A stretch of DNA of 8,828 nucleotides. Source: Polynucleobacter meluiroseus (GTDB taxonomy: Bacteria; Pseudomonadota; Gammaproteobacteria; Burkholderiales; Burkholderiaceae). The notes under the pieces were generated by a model. The model saw only the letters and a program-made list of their open reading frames with translations, was not told the DNA's origin and ran no database searches. The stretch spans positions 1 to 8,828 of the forward strand of contig CAMBJN010000048.1 in the NCBI GenBank assembly GCA_945867755.1. The letters are read 5' to 3'. Numbering within the stretch: the stretch's first letter is position 1; each line of letters opens with the position of its first letter. The position numbers and the translations under genes were made by a program. This document shows positions 1 through 6,931 of this stretch, one piece after another.

Positions 1-1
1 T

Positions 2-1561
2 GGGCTCTTGGCTGATGATGTGAGTTTGGCCAAAGACGAGTTAAGTGTGACCTTTCGTTTGAATCCATTGGCGCGCTTCAATGACAACAGCCCGGTTTTG
101 GCTAAAGACGTTAAATACTCTTTCGATACCTTGATGAGTAAGTTGGCGAGCCCACAATTCAGAACCGTTTATGCGGATGTCAAACAAGCGGTGATCATTT
201 CTGAGCGAGTGATTCGTTTTGACTTTCATCGTAAAAATACCGAGCTACCCCTTTTGGTTGGATCAATGCCCATCTTCTCTGAAAAATGGGGTAAGGATGC
301 GCAGGGTGGCGGAAAACCATTCAATCAGTTCACATTTGAAAAACCAATTGCCAGCGGCCCCTATCTCATCGAAAGCTATGACATCGGTAAAAATATTGTG
401 TTCAAAAAAAATCCTGAGTACTGGGGTTCTCAACTGAATGTGCGCATTGGATTTTTTAACTTTGACAAAGTTTCTTACCGCTTATACAAAGATGACACCA
501 CGCGCTTGGAGGCATTCAAGGCTGGAGAGTTCGACGCATTGGTTGAATACCGTGCTAAGAACTGGGCAAAGAGTTATGTGGGACCTAAGTTCAGAGACGG
601 TAGTTTGAAAAAACAACATTTTCAGCATCGCAACGGAGCGGGGATGCAAGGCTTTGTGATGAACTCACGTCATCCAATCTTTAAAGATCAACGCGTTCGT
701 CAAGCTCTGACTCTGGCTTTGGATTTTGAGTGGATGAACCGTCAACTTTTTTATGGCCAATACCATCGCATCGATAGTTATTTTTCTAACAGTGAGTTAG
801 GCGCATCCTATGAGGCTGCTAGTTTGCCAAGCGCACAAGAAAGAAAATTATTGGAGCCACTGCAAAAAGCTTATCCACAGCATTTCCCTCAAGGTGTTTT
901 GGGCCCCATGCTTTTACCTGTGACCACCGAGGAGCCTTCTAGCTTGCGCCAGAACCTCAGGAAAGCCAGAGAGTTATTGGCCCAAGCTGGTTGGGTTTAT
1001 AAGGATGGCGCTTTAAGAAACGCCCAAGGGCAAGCATTTCGTTTTGAATTCATGGACGATGGTGGCGCTATGTCACGATTGGTCACCGCTTATGTGCGTA
1101 ACCTTGAAAAACTCGGCATGAAGGTAGATATCCGAACCACTGATTACGCTTTGTACCAAAAACGTTTGGAAGAATTTGATTTTCAAATGACCAGCATGAA
1201 ATTTGCTGATTCACAAAGTCCTGGTAATGAATTGTGGGATCGCTACGGCAGCCAATCTGCCAACACCAAAGGCTCTGACAATATTCTAGGTGTGCAATCG
1301 CCCGTGGTGGATGCTTTGATTTCAGCGATTGTCAAAGCGCAAACCAGAAAAGATCTGATCACTGCAACCAGAGCCCTGGATCGAGTATTGACTCATAGTT
1401 ATTACATCGTGCCGCACTGGTACAGTGCCACACATCGGGTGTCGTACAAATCAGACATGGGGTTTTCAATACCGCCTAATTATTTTGCAGCCGAATCCTG
1501 GATTCTCTCCACATGGTGGCGCAATCCTCCATCCAATTCTCAAGCAGGAGCTGCGCGATGA
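2..1561 (+). CDS. yejA: YejA-type peptide ABC transporter, periplasmic substrate-binding protein (5' end missing)
   Basis: This is a solute-binding protein of family 5 (SBP_bac_5, the OppA/DppA class). It captures peptides in the periplasm and hands them to the YejB/YejE membrane pair; in E. coli the same system imports microcin C. The frame is open from the first bases of the window (GLLADDVSLA...), so the start codon and roughly 80-90 residues, including the signal peptide, lie outside; YejA proteins are about 600 residues and 519 are visible. Family hallmarks are the early segment with FRLNPLARF and LAKDVKYSFD, the motif GPYLIESYD near visible residue 119, and the YejA-like block RVRQALTLALDFEWMN near residues 231-246, followed by FYGQYHRIDSYFSNSEL. 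The stop overlaps the yejB start by four bases. Family and operon assignment are strong; the actual substrate cannot be read from sequence. Confidence 0.93.
   Translation, partial: GLLADDVSLAKDELSVTFRLNPLARFNDNSPVLAKDVKYSFDTLMSKLASPQFRTVYADVKQAVIISERVIRFDFHRKNTELPLLVGSMPIFSEKWGKDAQGGGKPFNQFTFEKPIASGPYLIESYDIGKNIVFKKNPEYWGSQLNVRIGFFNFDKVSYRLYKDDTTRLEAFKAGEFDALVEYRAKNWAKSYVGPKFRDGSLKKQHFQHRNGAGMQGFVMNSRHPIFKDQRVRQALTLALDFEWMNRQLFYGQYHRIDSYFSNSELGASYEAASLPSAQERKLLEPLQKAYPQHFPQGVLGPMLLPVTTEEPSSLRQNLRKARELLAQAGWVYKDGALRNAQGQAFRFEFMDDGGAMSRLVTAYVRNLEKLGMKVDIRTTDYALYQKRLEEFDFQMTSMKFADSQSPGNELWDRYGSQSANTKGSDNILGVQSPVVDALISAIVKAQTRKDLITATRALDRVLTHSYYIVPHWYSATHRVSYKSDMGFSIPPNYFAAESWILSTWWRNPPSNSQAGAAR
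1545..1550 (+). promoter_or_regulatory. Ribosome binding site of yejB
   Basis: CAGGAG lies inside the last codons of yejA and ends seven bases before the ATG at 1558. It is the best Shine-Dalgarno match in the operon and decides the yejB start in favour of 1558 over the upstream GTG at 1513, which would add 15 residues ahead of the MNSTLWRYIARR start typical of this permease family. Confidence 0.75.
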
Positions 1562-2640
1562 ACAGTACATTGTGGCGATACATTGCTAGACGAGTTTTGC
1601 TGATGATTCCAACACTCTTGGGCGTCATCACTTTGACATTTGCGGTGATTCAGTTTGTTCCTGGTGGGCCGGTTGAGCAGATGATGCTTGAGCTCAAAGG
1701 TCGAGGTGATGCCAGTGTGGCTGCAGTGGAATCATCGGGTGGTGGTAACTTTTATCGTGGTCGCCAAGGTATTGACGAAGAGCGCCTCAAAGAAATCAAA
1801 GCACTTTATGGATTTGATCAACCGCTTTGGGAGCGCTACATCAATATGTTGGGCCGCTTTGCCATGTTTGATTTAGGTCAAAGCTATTACCAGCATAAGA
1901 GTGTGGGGGAGCTGGTTTTATCCAAGATGCCAGTCTCGATCAGCTTGGGGCTTTGGACATTCTTGATCACTTATCTGATATCCATTCCGCTGGGCATTAA
2001 AAAAGCGGTGCGGGCTGGCACTCGTTTTGATACGGCAACGAGTGTGGTGATTTTGATTGGCTATGCCATCCCAGGATTTGTGTTGGGCGTTCTATTGTTG
2101 GTGTTATTCGGCGGTGGAAGTTTCTTCCAGTTATTCCCTCTAAGAGGTTTGACCTCTGATAACTGGGCAGAGCTCAGTTTGATTGGCAAGGTCATGGATT
2201 ACTTTTGGCATTTGGTTTTGCCGATCACTGCATCTGTGTTGGGTAACTTTGCCGTTATCACCATGCTCACCAAAAACTCTTTTTTAGAAGAGATTCGCAA
2301 ACAATATGTGATCACTGCCAGAGCCAAAGGTTTGAGTGAAGACATGGTGCTCTGGAAGCACGTGTTCCGTAATGCGATGATTCCATTAGTCACAGGTTTT
2401 CCATCGGCATTCATTGGGGCCTTCTTCACAGGTTCCCTGTTAATTGAAACTTTATTCTCTTTAGATGGCTTGGGTCTCTTATCCTATGAAGCAGTCATGA
2501 AAAGAGATTACCCAGTAGTTTTGGGAACTTTGTATCTATTTACTTTAATTGGTTTATTCACCAAATTAATTTCTGATATTGCCTATGTCTTGGTCGATCC
2601 ACGCATTCAGTTTGATAGCCAATCGGGTGGTCGATCATGA
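1558..2640 (+). CDS. yejB: YejB-type peptide ABC transporter permease
   Basis: This inner-membrane permease (BPD_transp_1 family, DppB/OppB class) forms half of the translocation channel for peptides with YejE. It has 360 residues, close to E. coli YejB. The N-terminus MNSTLWRYIARRVLLMIPTL, with a first membrane span at about residues 12-32 and then FVPGGPVEQMM, is typical of OppB-like proteins. Further hydrophobic spans lie near 128-146, 160-184, 215-238, 280-302 and 325-345. The cytoplasmic EAA loop that docks on the ATPase is at about 250-277 (ITARAKGLSEDMVLWKHVF, then RNAMIP). An insertion at residues 46-75, rich in Gly and Ser, matches the long periplasmic loop known for YejB. The ATG overlaps the yejA stop as ATGA, and the stop overlaps yejE the same way, which suggests translational coupling. 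Confidence 0.95.
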   Translation: MNSTLWRYIARRVLLMIPTLLGVITLTFAVIQFVPGGPVEQMMLELKGRGDASVAAVESSGGGNFYRGRQGIDEERLKEIKALYGFDQPLWERYINMLGRFAMFDLGQSYYQHKSVGELVLSKMPVSISLGLWTFLITYLISIPLGIKKAVRAGTRFDTATSVVILIGYAIPGFVLGVLLLVLFGGGSFFQLFPLRGLTSDNWAELSLIGKVMDYFWHLVLPITASVLGNFAVITMLTKNSFLEEIRKQYVITARAKGLSEDMVLWKHVFRNAMIPLVTGFPSAFIGAFFTGSLLIETLFSLDGLGLLSYEAVMKRDYPVVLGTLYLFTLIGLFTKLISDIAYVLVDPRIQFDSQSGGRS

Positions 2641-3692
2641 AAAAGAGTTGGCTTCATCAATTTCGAGAAAGTGATCAGTGGGCTAGATTCAAAGCCAATC
2701 GCTTGGGTTATTGGAGTTTGTGGATATTCACTGGCCTGTTCATATTGAGTTTGTTTGCAGAACTCATTGCTAATGATCGACCGATCTTGGTCAGCTACCA
2801 AGGAAGTTTGTATGCACCGATTGTGAAGGACTATCCAGAAACCACCTTTGGTGGTGATTTTCCAACTCCAACTGATTACCTTGATCCTGACATTAAAAAA
2901 ACATTCAGTCAAAAAGGCAATTGGGCGATTTATCCATTGATCACTTATCGCTACGACACCCTCAATTACTTTGCCAAGGAGCCAAATCCAGCGTCGCCAT
3001 CGCGTGATAATTTGTTAGGTACGGATGATCGTGGCAGGGACGTGGTGGCCAGATTGATTTATGGCTTTCGTCTGTCAGTCTTGTTTGGTTTGTGTTTAAC
3101 CATCATCGGTGTTGCCATCGGCGTATTGACCGGGGCAGTGATGGGTTACTTTGGCGGTAAAGTAGATTTGGTTTCTCAGCGCATCATTGAAGTGTGGAGT
3201 TCCATGCCTGAGCTGTATTTGCTCATCATTTTTGCATCGATCTTTGCCCCCAGCGTCGGTTTATTGATCATCTTGTTATCGCTGTTTGGTTGGATGGGCT
3301 TATCTGACTATGTGCGCGCTGAGTTCTTGAAAAACAGATCATTGGAATATGTCAGGGCTGCTCAAGCTTTGGGTTTGTCCAGCCAGCAAATCATGTGGCG
3401 CCATATTCTGCCGAACAGCTTAACGCCGGTGATCACATTTTTACCGTTTCGCATGAGTGGCGCTATTTTGGCTTTGACCAGTTTGGATTTTTTAGGCTTG
3501 GGCGTTCCTGCAGATCAAGCCAGCTTGGGTGAACTCTTGGCGCAAGGTAAAGCCAACTTGGATGCTTGGTGGATTTCTTTATCAACATTTTTAGTGCTAG
3601 CTGGAACATTGATGTTATTGACATTCATGGGGGACGCGATGCGCGATGCATTTGATACGCGTCGCGCCAAAGTGGTGAAGGTGGCACCATGA
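2637..3692 (+). CDS. yejE: YejE-type peptide ABC transporter permease
   Basis: This is the second inner-membrane permease of the importer (DppC/OppC class), partner of YejB. It has 351 residues, slightly longer than E. coli YejE. After a cytoplasmic N-terminus (residues 1-25, rich in charged residues) the first span is at about 27-46. A long periplasmic loop follows at about 47-125, as expected for YejE. The OppC signature LLGTDDRGRDVVARLIYG lies at 126-143. More spans follow near 146-170, 193-220, 270-290 and 312-331. The EAA loop that contacts YejF is at 238-265 (YVRAAQALGLSSQQIMWRH, then ILPNSLTPV). The C-terminal MGDAMRDAFDTR resembles the usual GDALRDALDPR ending. It overlaps both neighbours by ATGA; a weak GGTGG at 2626-2630 may serve as ribosome binding site. 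Confidence 0.95.
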   Translation: MKKSWLHQFRESDQWARFKANRLGYWSLWIFTGLFILSLFAELIANDRPILVSYQGSLYAPIVKDYPETTFGGDFPTPTDYLDPDIKKTFSQKGNWAIYPLITYRYDTLNYFAKEPNPASPSRDNLLGTDDRGRDVVARLIYGFRLSVLFGLCLTIIGVAIGVLTGAVMGYFGGKVDLVSQRIIEVWSSMPELYLLIIFASIFAPSVGLLIILLSLFGWMGLSDYVRAEFLKNRSLEYVRAAQALGLSSQQIMWRHILPNSLTPVITFLPFRMSGAILALTSLDFLGLGVPADQASLGELLAQGKANLDAWWISLSTFLVLAGTLMLLTFMGDAMRDAFDTRRAKVVKVAP

Positions 3693-5302
3693 ACCAAGCT
3701 GATCTCAACTTGATTGATATCAAGAATTTGAATCTGAGTTTTGGGCGAAAAGCCGTTATCAGCGACTTCAATTTAAAAATCAATGCTGGTGAAAGAATTG
3801 CGATTGTTGGGGAGTCTGGGTCTGGTAAAACCTTGACCGGTTTATCGATCATGGGTCTTTTGCCAGAAGGTGCTCACATCACTGGTGAGATCAATTGCCA
3901 AATTAATCAAAAGTCTCAAAACTTATTGGCATTGAGCGAAGCTCACATGCGCAGTATTCGCGGCAAAGACATTGCCATGATTTTTCAAGAGCCCATGACT
4001 GCTTTGAACCCGCTTTACACAGTGGGCAATCAAATCATGGAAGCCGTGCAGTGCCATGAACCAAGCTTGAGCAATGCAGCCTGCCAGCAACGCGCCATTG
4101 AACTTCTTGAAAGAACGGGGATTCCTCAGGCGGATGAACGTTTTTCATACTACCCACATCAACTCTCGGGCGGTCAACGTCAGCGCGCGATGATTGCCAT
4201 GGCCTTGGCTTGTAAACCAAGACTGTTGATTGCTGATGAACCAACCACTGCTTTGGATCCAAGCTTGCGGATTCAAATCTTGGATTTATTAAAAGATTTA
4301 CAAGAGGATGCCAAGTCACATGGCGGTATGGCTGTGATTCTGATTACCCATGATTTGAATATGGTGCGGCACTTTGCTCAGCGTGTGGCTGTGATGTATC
4401 AGGGCAAATTACTCGAGTGCAAATCAACTGAAGAAGTTTTTAATCAGCCTGATCACCCTTACACCAGCAGCTTGGTCAATAGTAAGCCGGTGCGCAATGT
4501 CCTGCCTTTGGTGCCCATTGCCCCTGTGTTACTCAGAGCGCAGCAGATCAGTGTGGCTTATCCCCAGGCGGGCAAGGGGACTTTGGGTCGAGGCATTCAA
4601 CAATTCATCAGGGGCTTCCATTTTTCTGATTTATGGAAACGTGACTATCAAGAAGTCGTTAAAGATGTGAGTCTTGAGTTGCGCCAAGGTGAAACTTTGG
4701 GTTTGATTGGTGAATCAGGTTCGGGTAAATCAACCTTGGCCATGGCTTTGTTAGATTTGCTGGGTCAAACGGGCGCAAAAATATCTGGCCAGGTTGAAGT
4801 CTTGGGGCATGATTGGCTCAAATTAAACGCAGTGGAGCGCAGTCGTCTAAGGGCCTCTTTCCAGGTGATCTTCCAAGATCCTTTTGGTTCTCTTTCACCT
4901 CGCATGACAGTGGGGCAAATTGTTGGTGAGGGTTTGTCTTTGCATCAGTCTGATTTATCGCCAGATGCCACAAAAGTAAAAGTGATTGATGTTTTGAAGG
5001 AAGTTGGTTTGGATCGAACTGCTTACAGCAGATACCCCCATGAGTTTTCTGGCGGACAAAGACAGCGCATTGCGATTGCCAGGGCACTGATCTTAAAACC
5101 TCAAATACTTGTCTTGGATGAGCCAACATCGGCTTTGGATGTCACGATTCAGAAGCAAATATTGGCCTTACTGGCTGATTTACAGCACAAATACAACATG
5201 GCTTACCTCTTGATCAGCCATGATCTTGAGGTGGTGGAAGCCATGTCCCATCGTGTTATTACCCTTAAAAAAGGTAAACAAATCAAGCATCAAGAGCTGT
5301 AG
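3689..5302 (+). CDS. yejF: YejF-type peptide ABC transporter ATPase with two fused nucleotide-binding domains
   Basis: This cytoplasmic ATPase energises peptide import through YejB/YejE. It has 537 residues and carries two complete ABC domains in one chain, as YejF does, where Opp/Dpp systems use separate D and F subunits. Domain 1 has Walker A GESGSGKT at 41-48, Q-loop Gln100, signature LSGGQRQR at 159-166, Walker B LLIADEP at 179-185 and switch His221. The OppD-like HPYTSSLV segment follows at 256-263. Domain 2 has Walker A GESGSGKS at 341-348, Q-loop Gln396, signature FSGGQRQR at 453-460, Walker B ILVLDEP at 473-479 and His511. All key residues are present twice, so both sites look able to hydrolyse ATP. 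The start overlaps yejE by ATGA, with AAGGTGG at 3678-3684 as ribosome binding site. No clear terminator follows. Confidence 0.96.
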   Translation: MNQADLNLIDIKNLNLSFGRKAVISDFNLKINAGERIAIVGESGSGKTLTGLSIMGLLPEGAHITGEINCQINQKSQNLLALSEAHMRSIRGKDIAMIFQEPMTALNPLYTVGNQIMEAVQCHEPSLSNAACQQRAIELLERTGIPQADERFSYYPHQLSGGQRQRAMIAMALACKPRLLIADEPTTALDPSLRIQILDLLKDLQEDAKSHGGMAVILITHDLNMVRHFAQRVAVMYQGKLLECKSTEEVFNQPDHPYTSSLVNSKPVRNVLPLVPIAPVLLRAQQISVAYPQAGKGTLGRGIQQFIRGFHFSDLWKRDYQEVVKDVSLELRQGETLGLIGESGSGKSTLAMALLDLLGQTGAKISGQVEVLGHDWLKLNAVERSRLRASFQVIFQDPFGSLSPRMTVGQIVGEGLSLHQSDLSPDATKVKVIDVLKEVGLDRTAYSRYPHEFSGGQRQRIAIARALILKPQILVLDEPTSALDVTIQKQILALLADLQHKYNMAYLLISHDLEVVEAMSHRVITLKKGKQIKHQEL

Positions 5303-5310
5303 TCTGGCAT

Positions 5311-5340
5311 TTGGTCGGAGGTTAACCTTCGGGTTATAAT
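5311..5340 (+). promoter_or_regulatory. Putative sigma-70 promoter of the NlpC/P60 gene
   Basis: A perfect -10 hexamer TATAAT stands at 5335-5340. A partial -35 (TTGGTC, 5311-5316) lies 18 bases upstream. Initiation about seven bases after the -10 would fall near 5347, only about two bases before the ATG at 5349. No Shine-Dalgarno sequence sits at normal distance; the only good one, GGAGG at 5317-5321, is 27 bases away and upstream of the predicted transcript start. Confidence 0.65.
5323..5336 (+). other. Small UUCG-tetraloop hairpin between yejF and the NlpC/P60 gene
   Basis: TAACC (5323-5327), loop TTCG and GGTTA (5332-5336) form a 5-bp stem closed by a C(UUCG)G tetraloop, which is exceptionally stable in RNA. 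It could act on the 3' end of the yej transcript, 20 bases after the yejF stop. No T-run follows, so it is not a classical terminator. The right arm overlaps the -10 box of the next promoter by two bases. Confidence 0.4.
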
Positions 5341-5348
5341 CGAGCCTC

Positions 5349-5954
5349 ATGTCAAAAATACACCGCAAACTTCTTGCTGCTGCTGTTTTGCTAGGCTCCC
5401 TTCAAATGGGGCCGGCATTCGCTCAGTCGCTGACTGAGTCTGATCCCCTACCAAAGTCATTTGCCTCAACAGTTTCATCAGCTGTGGTTGATAAAACTGA
5501 AACCTTGATCAATAACGCCATGCAATTAATTGGTGTTCGTTATCGCTGGGGTGGTAATACGCCTCAAAGTGGTTTGGATTGCAGCGGTTTTGTGCGTTAC
5601 GTTTTTAATGACACGTTTGGCTTTTTATTGCCCCGTAAATCAGCGCAAATGAGCAAAGTTGGTTTGCAGATTGGTAAAGAAGAATTGCGTCCAGGTGACT
5701 TAGTGTTTTTTAATACCATGCGTCATGCCTTCTCTCATGTCGGTATTTACGTTGGCGACAATAAATTCATTCACGCACCTTCTAAAGGTAAGTCGATTCG
5801 TGTGGATGACATGACCAAGGTTTATTGGGAAAAGCGTTACAACGGCGCACGTCGCCTAGATAACACTAATAATTTTGATGTGATGTCAGAAGAGCAGCGT
5901 CAACAGCTATTGCTTGATTTCCAAGAGCGTCTAGATAAAACCGGTCGTCTTTAA
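5349..5954 (+). CDS. Secreted NlpC/P60 murein peptide endopeptidase (MepS-like)
   Basis: This is an NlpC/P60 cysteine peptidase, a family that cleaves peptide bonds in peptidoglycan stems or cross-links. It has 201 residues. Residues 1-25 are a Sec signal peptide (MSKIHRKLL, then a hydrophobic core) with a likely cut after AFA at 23-25. It has no lipobox cysteine, so the product should be soluble in the periplasm, unlike lipoprotein MepS of E. coli. The domain covers about 52-165: RYRWGG at 64-69, catalytic Cys78 in LDCSGFVRYVF, LRPGDLVFF at 113-121, catalytic His130 in SHVGIYVG and third polar residue His142 in FIHAP. The Cys-His-His spacing closely matches MepS as I recall it. A charged tail (about 178-201, EEQRQQLLLDFQERLDK) looks helical. 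It lies 46 bases after yejF with its own promoter. Exact bond specificity is not shown. Confidence 0.92.
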   Translation: MSKIHRKLLAAAVLLGSLQMGPAFAQSLTESDPLPKSFASTVSSAVVDKTETLINNAMQLIGVRYRWGGNTPQSGLDCSGFVRYVFNDTFGFLLPRKSAQMSKVGLQIGKEELRPGDLVFFNTMRHAFSHVGIYVGDNKFIHAPSKGKSIRVDDMTKVYWEKRYNGARRLDNTNNFDVMSEEQRQQLLLDFQERLDKTGRL

Positions 5955-5982
5955 GTAAAGCTGGGAACCACTTAACAAAGCT

Positions 5983-6000
5983 GGTCATCTCTGACCTTTT
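5983..6000 (+). terminator. Putative intrinsic terminator after the NlpC/P60 gene
   Basis: GGTCA (5983-5987) and TGACC (5992-5996) pair around a TCTC loop and are followed directly by TTTT (5997-6000), then ACATTTT. The stem has only 5 bp, so termination may be incomplete. Read on the - strand the hairpin is not followed by a T-run, so it serves mainly the + strand. Its T-run overlaps the stop codon of the convergent patatin gene. Confidence 0.6.
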
Positions 6001-6931
6001 ACATTTTCAGTAAATTCTTTATTTGTGAAATTTGCTTCATCGCAGATTCTTCACCTGCCAAAATAGCCGCATTCCTTGCTTTAAAGTCAGTGCCCCTCAT
6101 GCCTTTTAATTCCGGCTGAATAACTACTTGAGCAAGATCTAGCTCAAAAGTATTGATACTTTTCCCCATGATTGAAGTTGTGTGCAAAAGAATACCCAAA
6201 GTGCCGGAGCTATCCTGAGTGCTTGGTTCGGTTGAGATATTCACTGCAATCACAATATCAGCACCCATTTGTTTGGCGTATCTCACTGGGACTGGAGAGA
6301 CCAAGCCACCATCCACATACTCACGCCCTTGAATGATGGTTGGTTGGAAAATCCCCGGAATGCTACAAGATGCTCGAACTGCTTGGCCCGTATCACCACG
6401 CTGGAAAAGGATGCCATTACCAGTTTGTAAATCAGTGCCAACAATACCCAGTGGCATTGGCATGTTTTCAATGGTTTGATTTTTTACCAAGCGATTGACC
6501 ATGGCTTGAAGAGCGTCACCTTTGATCATTCCACCAAATCGACCAGAGAAGGGCAGTGCCCAATCAGTGATGGCCGCTTCGTCTAGAGACATAGCGATTT
6601 TTTGTAATTCTGTGCCGCGATATCCTGAGGCGTACAAAGCAGCAATCACACTGCCAGCACTGGTGCCAACCACCAGGTTGGGGAAGATGCCCTGAGATTC
6701 AAGCGCTTTGATCACGCCAATATGAGCAAAGCCTCGTGCAGCCCCGCCACCCAAAGCCAAGCCAATCACAGGTTTTTTACTTGGAATGCTCGAGCAAGAC
6801 GTCAATCCTCCGATGCCAAGAGCACTTAAAGTGATCAGGGTCAAAAAGTCTCGACGAGAATTGTGGTAATCTAGATGATAATTATTCTCAATTGTATTTA
6901 AATTATTGTCTTGATCGGGGTTGTTTTTCAT
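5999..6931 (-). CDS. Patatin-like phospholipase, predicted Tat-exported lipoprotein
   Basis: This is a patatin-family serine acyl hydrolase (RssA/YlbK-like), probably acting on membrane lipids or acyl esters. It has 310 residues. All core elements are present: oxyanion loop GGGAARG at 61-67, nucleophile Ser91 in GTSAG (89-93), and the dyad Asp207 in DGG (207-209). The N-terminus has a 24-residue polar, Asn/Asp-rich stretch, then SRRDFL (25-30), a hydrophobic core, and the lipobox LTSC with Cys46. This suggests twin-arginine export followed by lipidation. The start is forced: the frame has a stop (complement of 6953-6955) just upstream and no ATG, GTG or TTG between that stop and 6931; the next in-frame start codon, TTG at residue 30, would destroy the RR motif. 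No Shine-Dalgarno is visible. It converges with the NlpC gene and diverges from the iron gene with zero spacing. The substrate is unknown. Confidence 0.92.
   Translation of the reverse strand: MKNNPDQDNNLNTIENNYHLDYHNSRRDFLTLITLSALGIGGLTSCSSIPSKKPVIGLALGGGAARGFAHIGVIKALESQGIFPNLVVGTSAGSVIAALYASGYRGTELQKIAMSLDEAAITDWALPFSGRFGGMIKGDALQAMVNRLVKNQTIENMPMPLGIVGTDLQTGNGILFQRGDTGQAVRASCSIPGIFQPTIIQGREYVDGGLVSPVPVRYAKQMGADIVIAVNISTEPSTQDSSGTLGILLHTTSIMGKSINTFELDLAQVVIQPELKGMRGTDFKARNAAILAGEESAMKQISQIKNLLKM
6876..6890. promoter_or_regulatory. Predicted Fur box (iron-responsive operator)
   Basis: The 15 bases TGATAATTATTCTCA match the 7-1-7 Fur consensus TGATAAT-N-ATTATCA at 13 of 14 defined positions (the only mismatch is C at 6887). 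The site ends 41 bases before the ATG of the ferric-iron binding protein gene and lies in a very AT-rich stretch (about 6875-6910) inside the 5' coding part of the divergent patatin gene. Repression by Fe2+-Fur of the iron gene fits its product. The exact -10 and -35 elements could not be fixed. It may also affect patatin transcription. Confidence 0.72.

Noticed and set aside
8..10. TTG near the left edge as the true yejA start
   Set aside because: The frame is open to the window edge, the family needs about 80-90 more residues, and a periplasmic protein needs a signal peptide that is not visible here.
1513..1557. Upstream GTG start for yejB, 15 codons before the ATG at 1558
   Set aside because: ATG 1558 has CAGGAG at correct spacing, an ATGA overlap like the other two junctions, and the usual YejB N-terminus.
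2607..2912. Antisense open frame of 101 codons across the yejB-yejE junction
   Set aside because: It lies wholly opposite well-supported genes, has no family features and no ribosome binding site that I can see; the same holds for the other antisense frames in the yej genes and in the iron gene.
5323..5336. Hairpin after yejF as an intrinsic terminator
   Set aside because: The stem is only 5 bp and no T-run follows, so I list it only as a structure.
5957..5984. Direct repeat AAAGCTGG at 5957-5964 and 5977-5984 as an attachment or insertion footprint
   Set aside because: Eight bases is short, there is no integrase or foreign gene nearby, and one copy runs into the terminator stem; chance is sufficient.
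6911..6931. TTG start for the iron-binding protein, seven codons upstream of ATG 6932
   Set aside because: No ribosome binding site precedes it and it would add MIGVVFH ahead of an already complete signal peptide.
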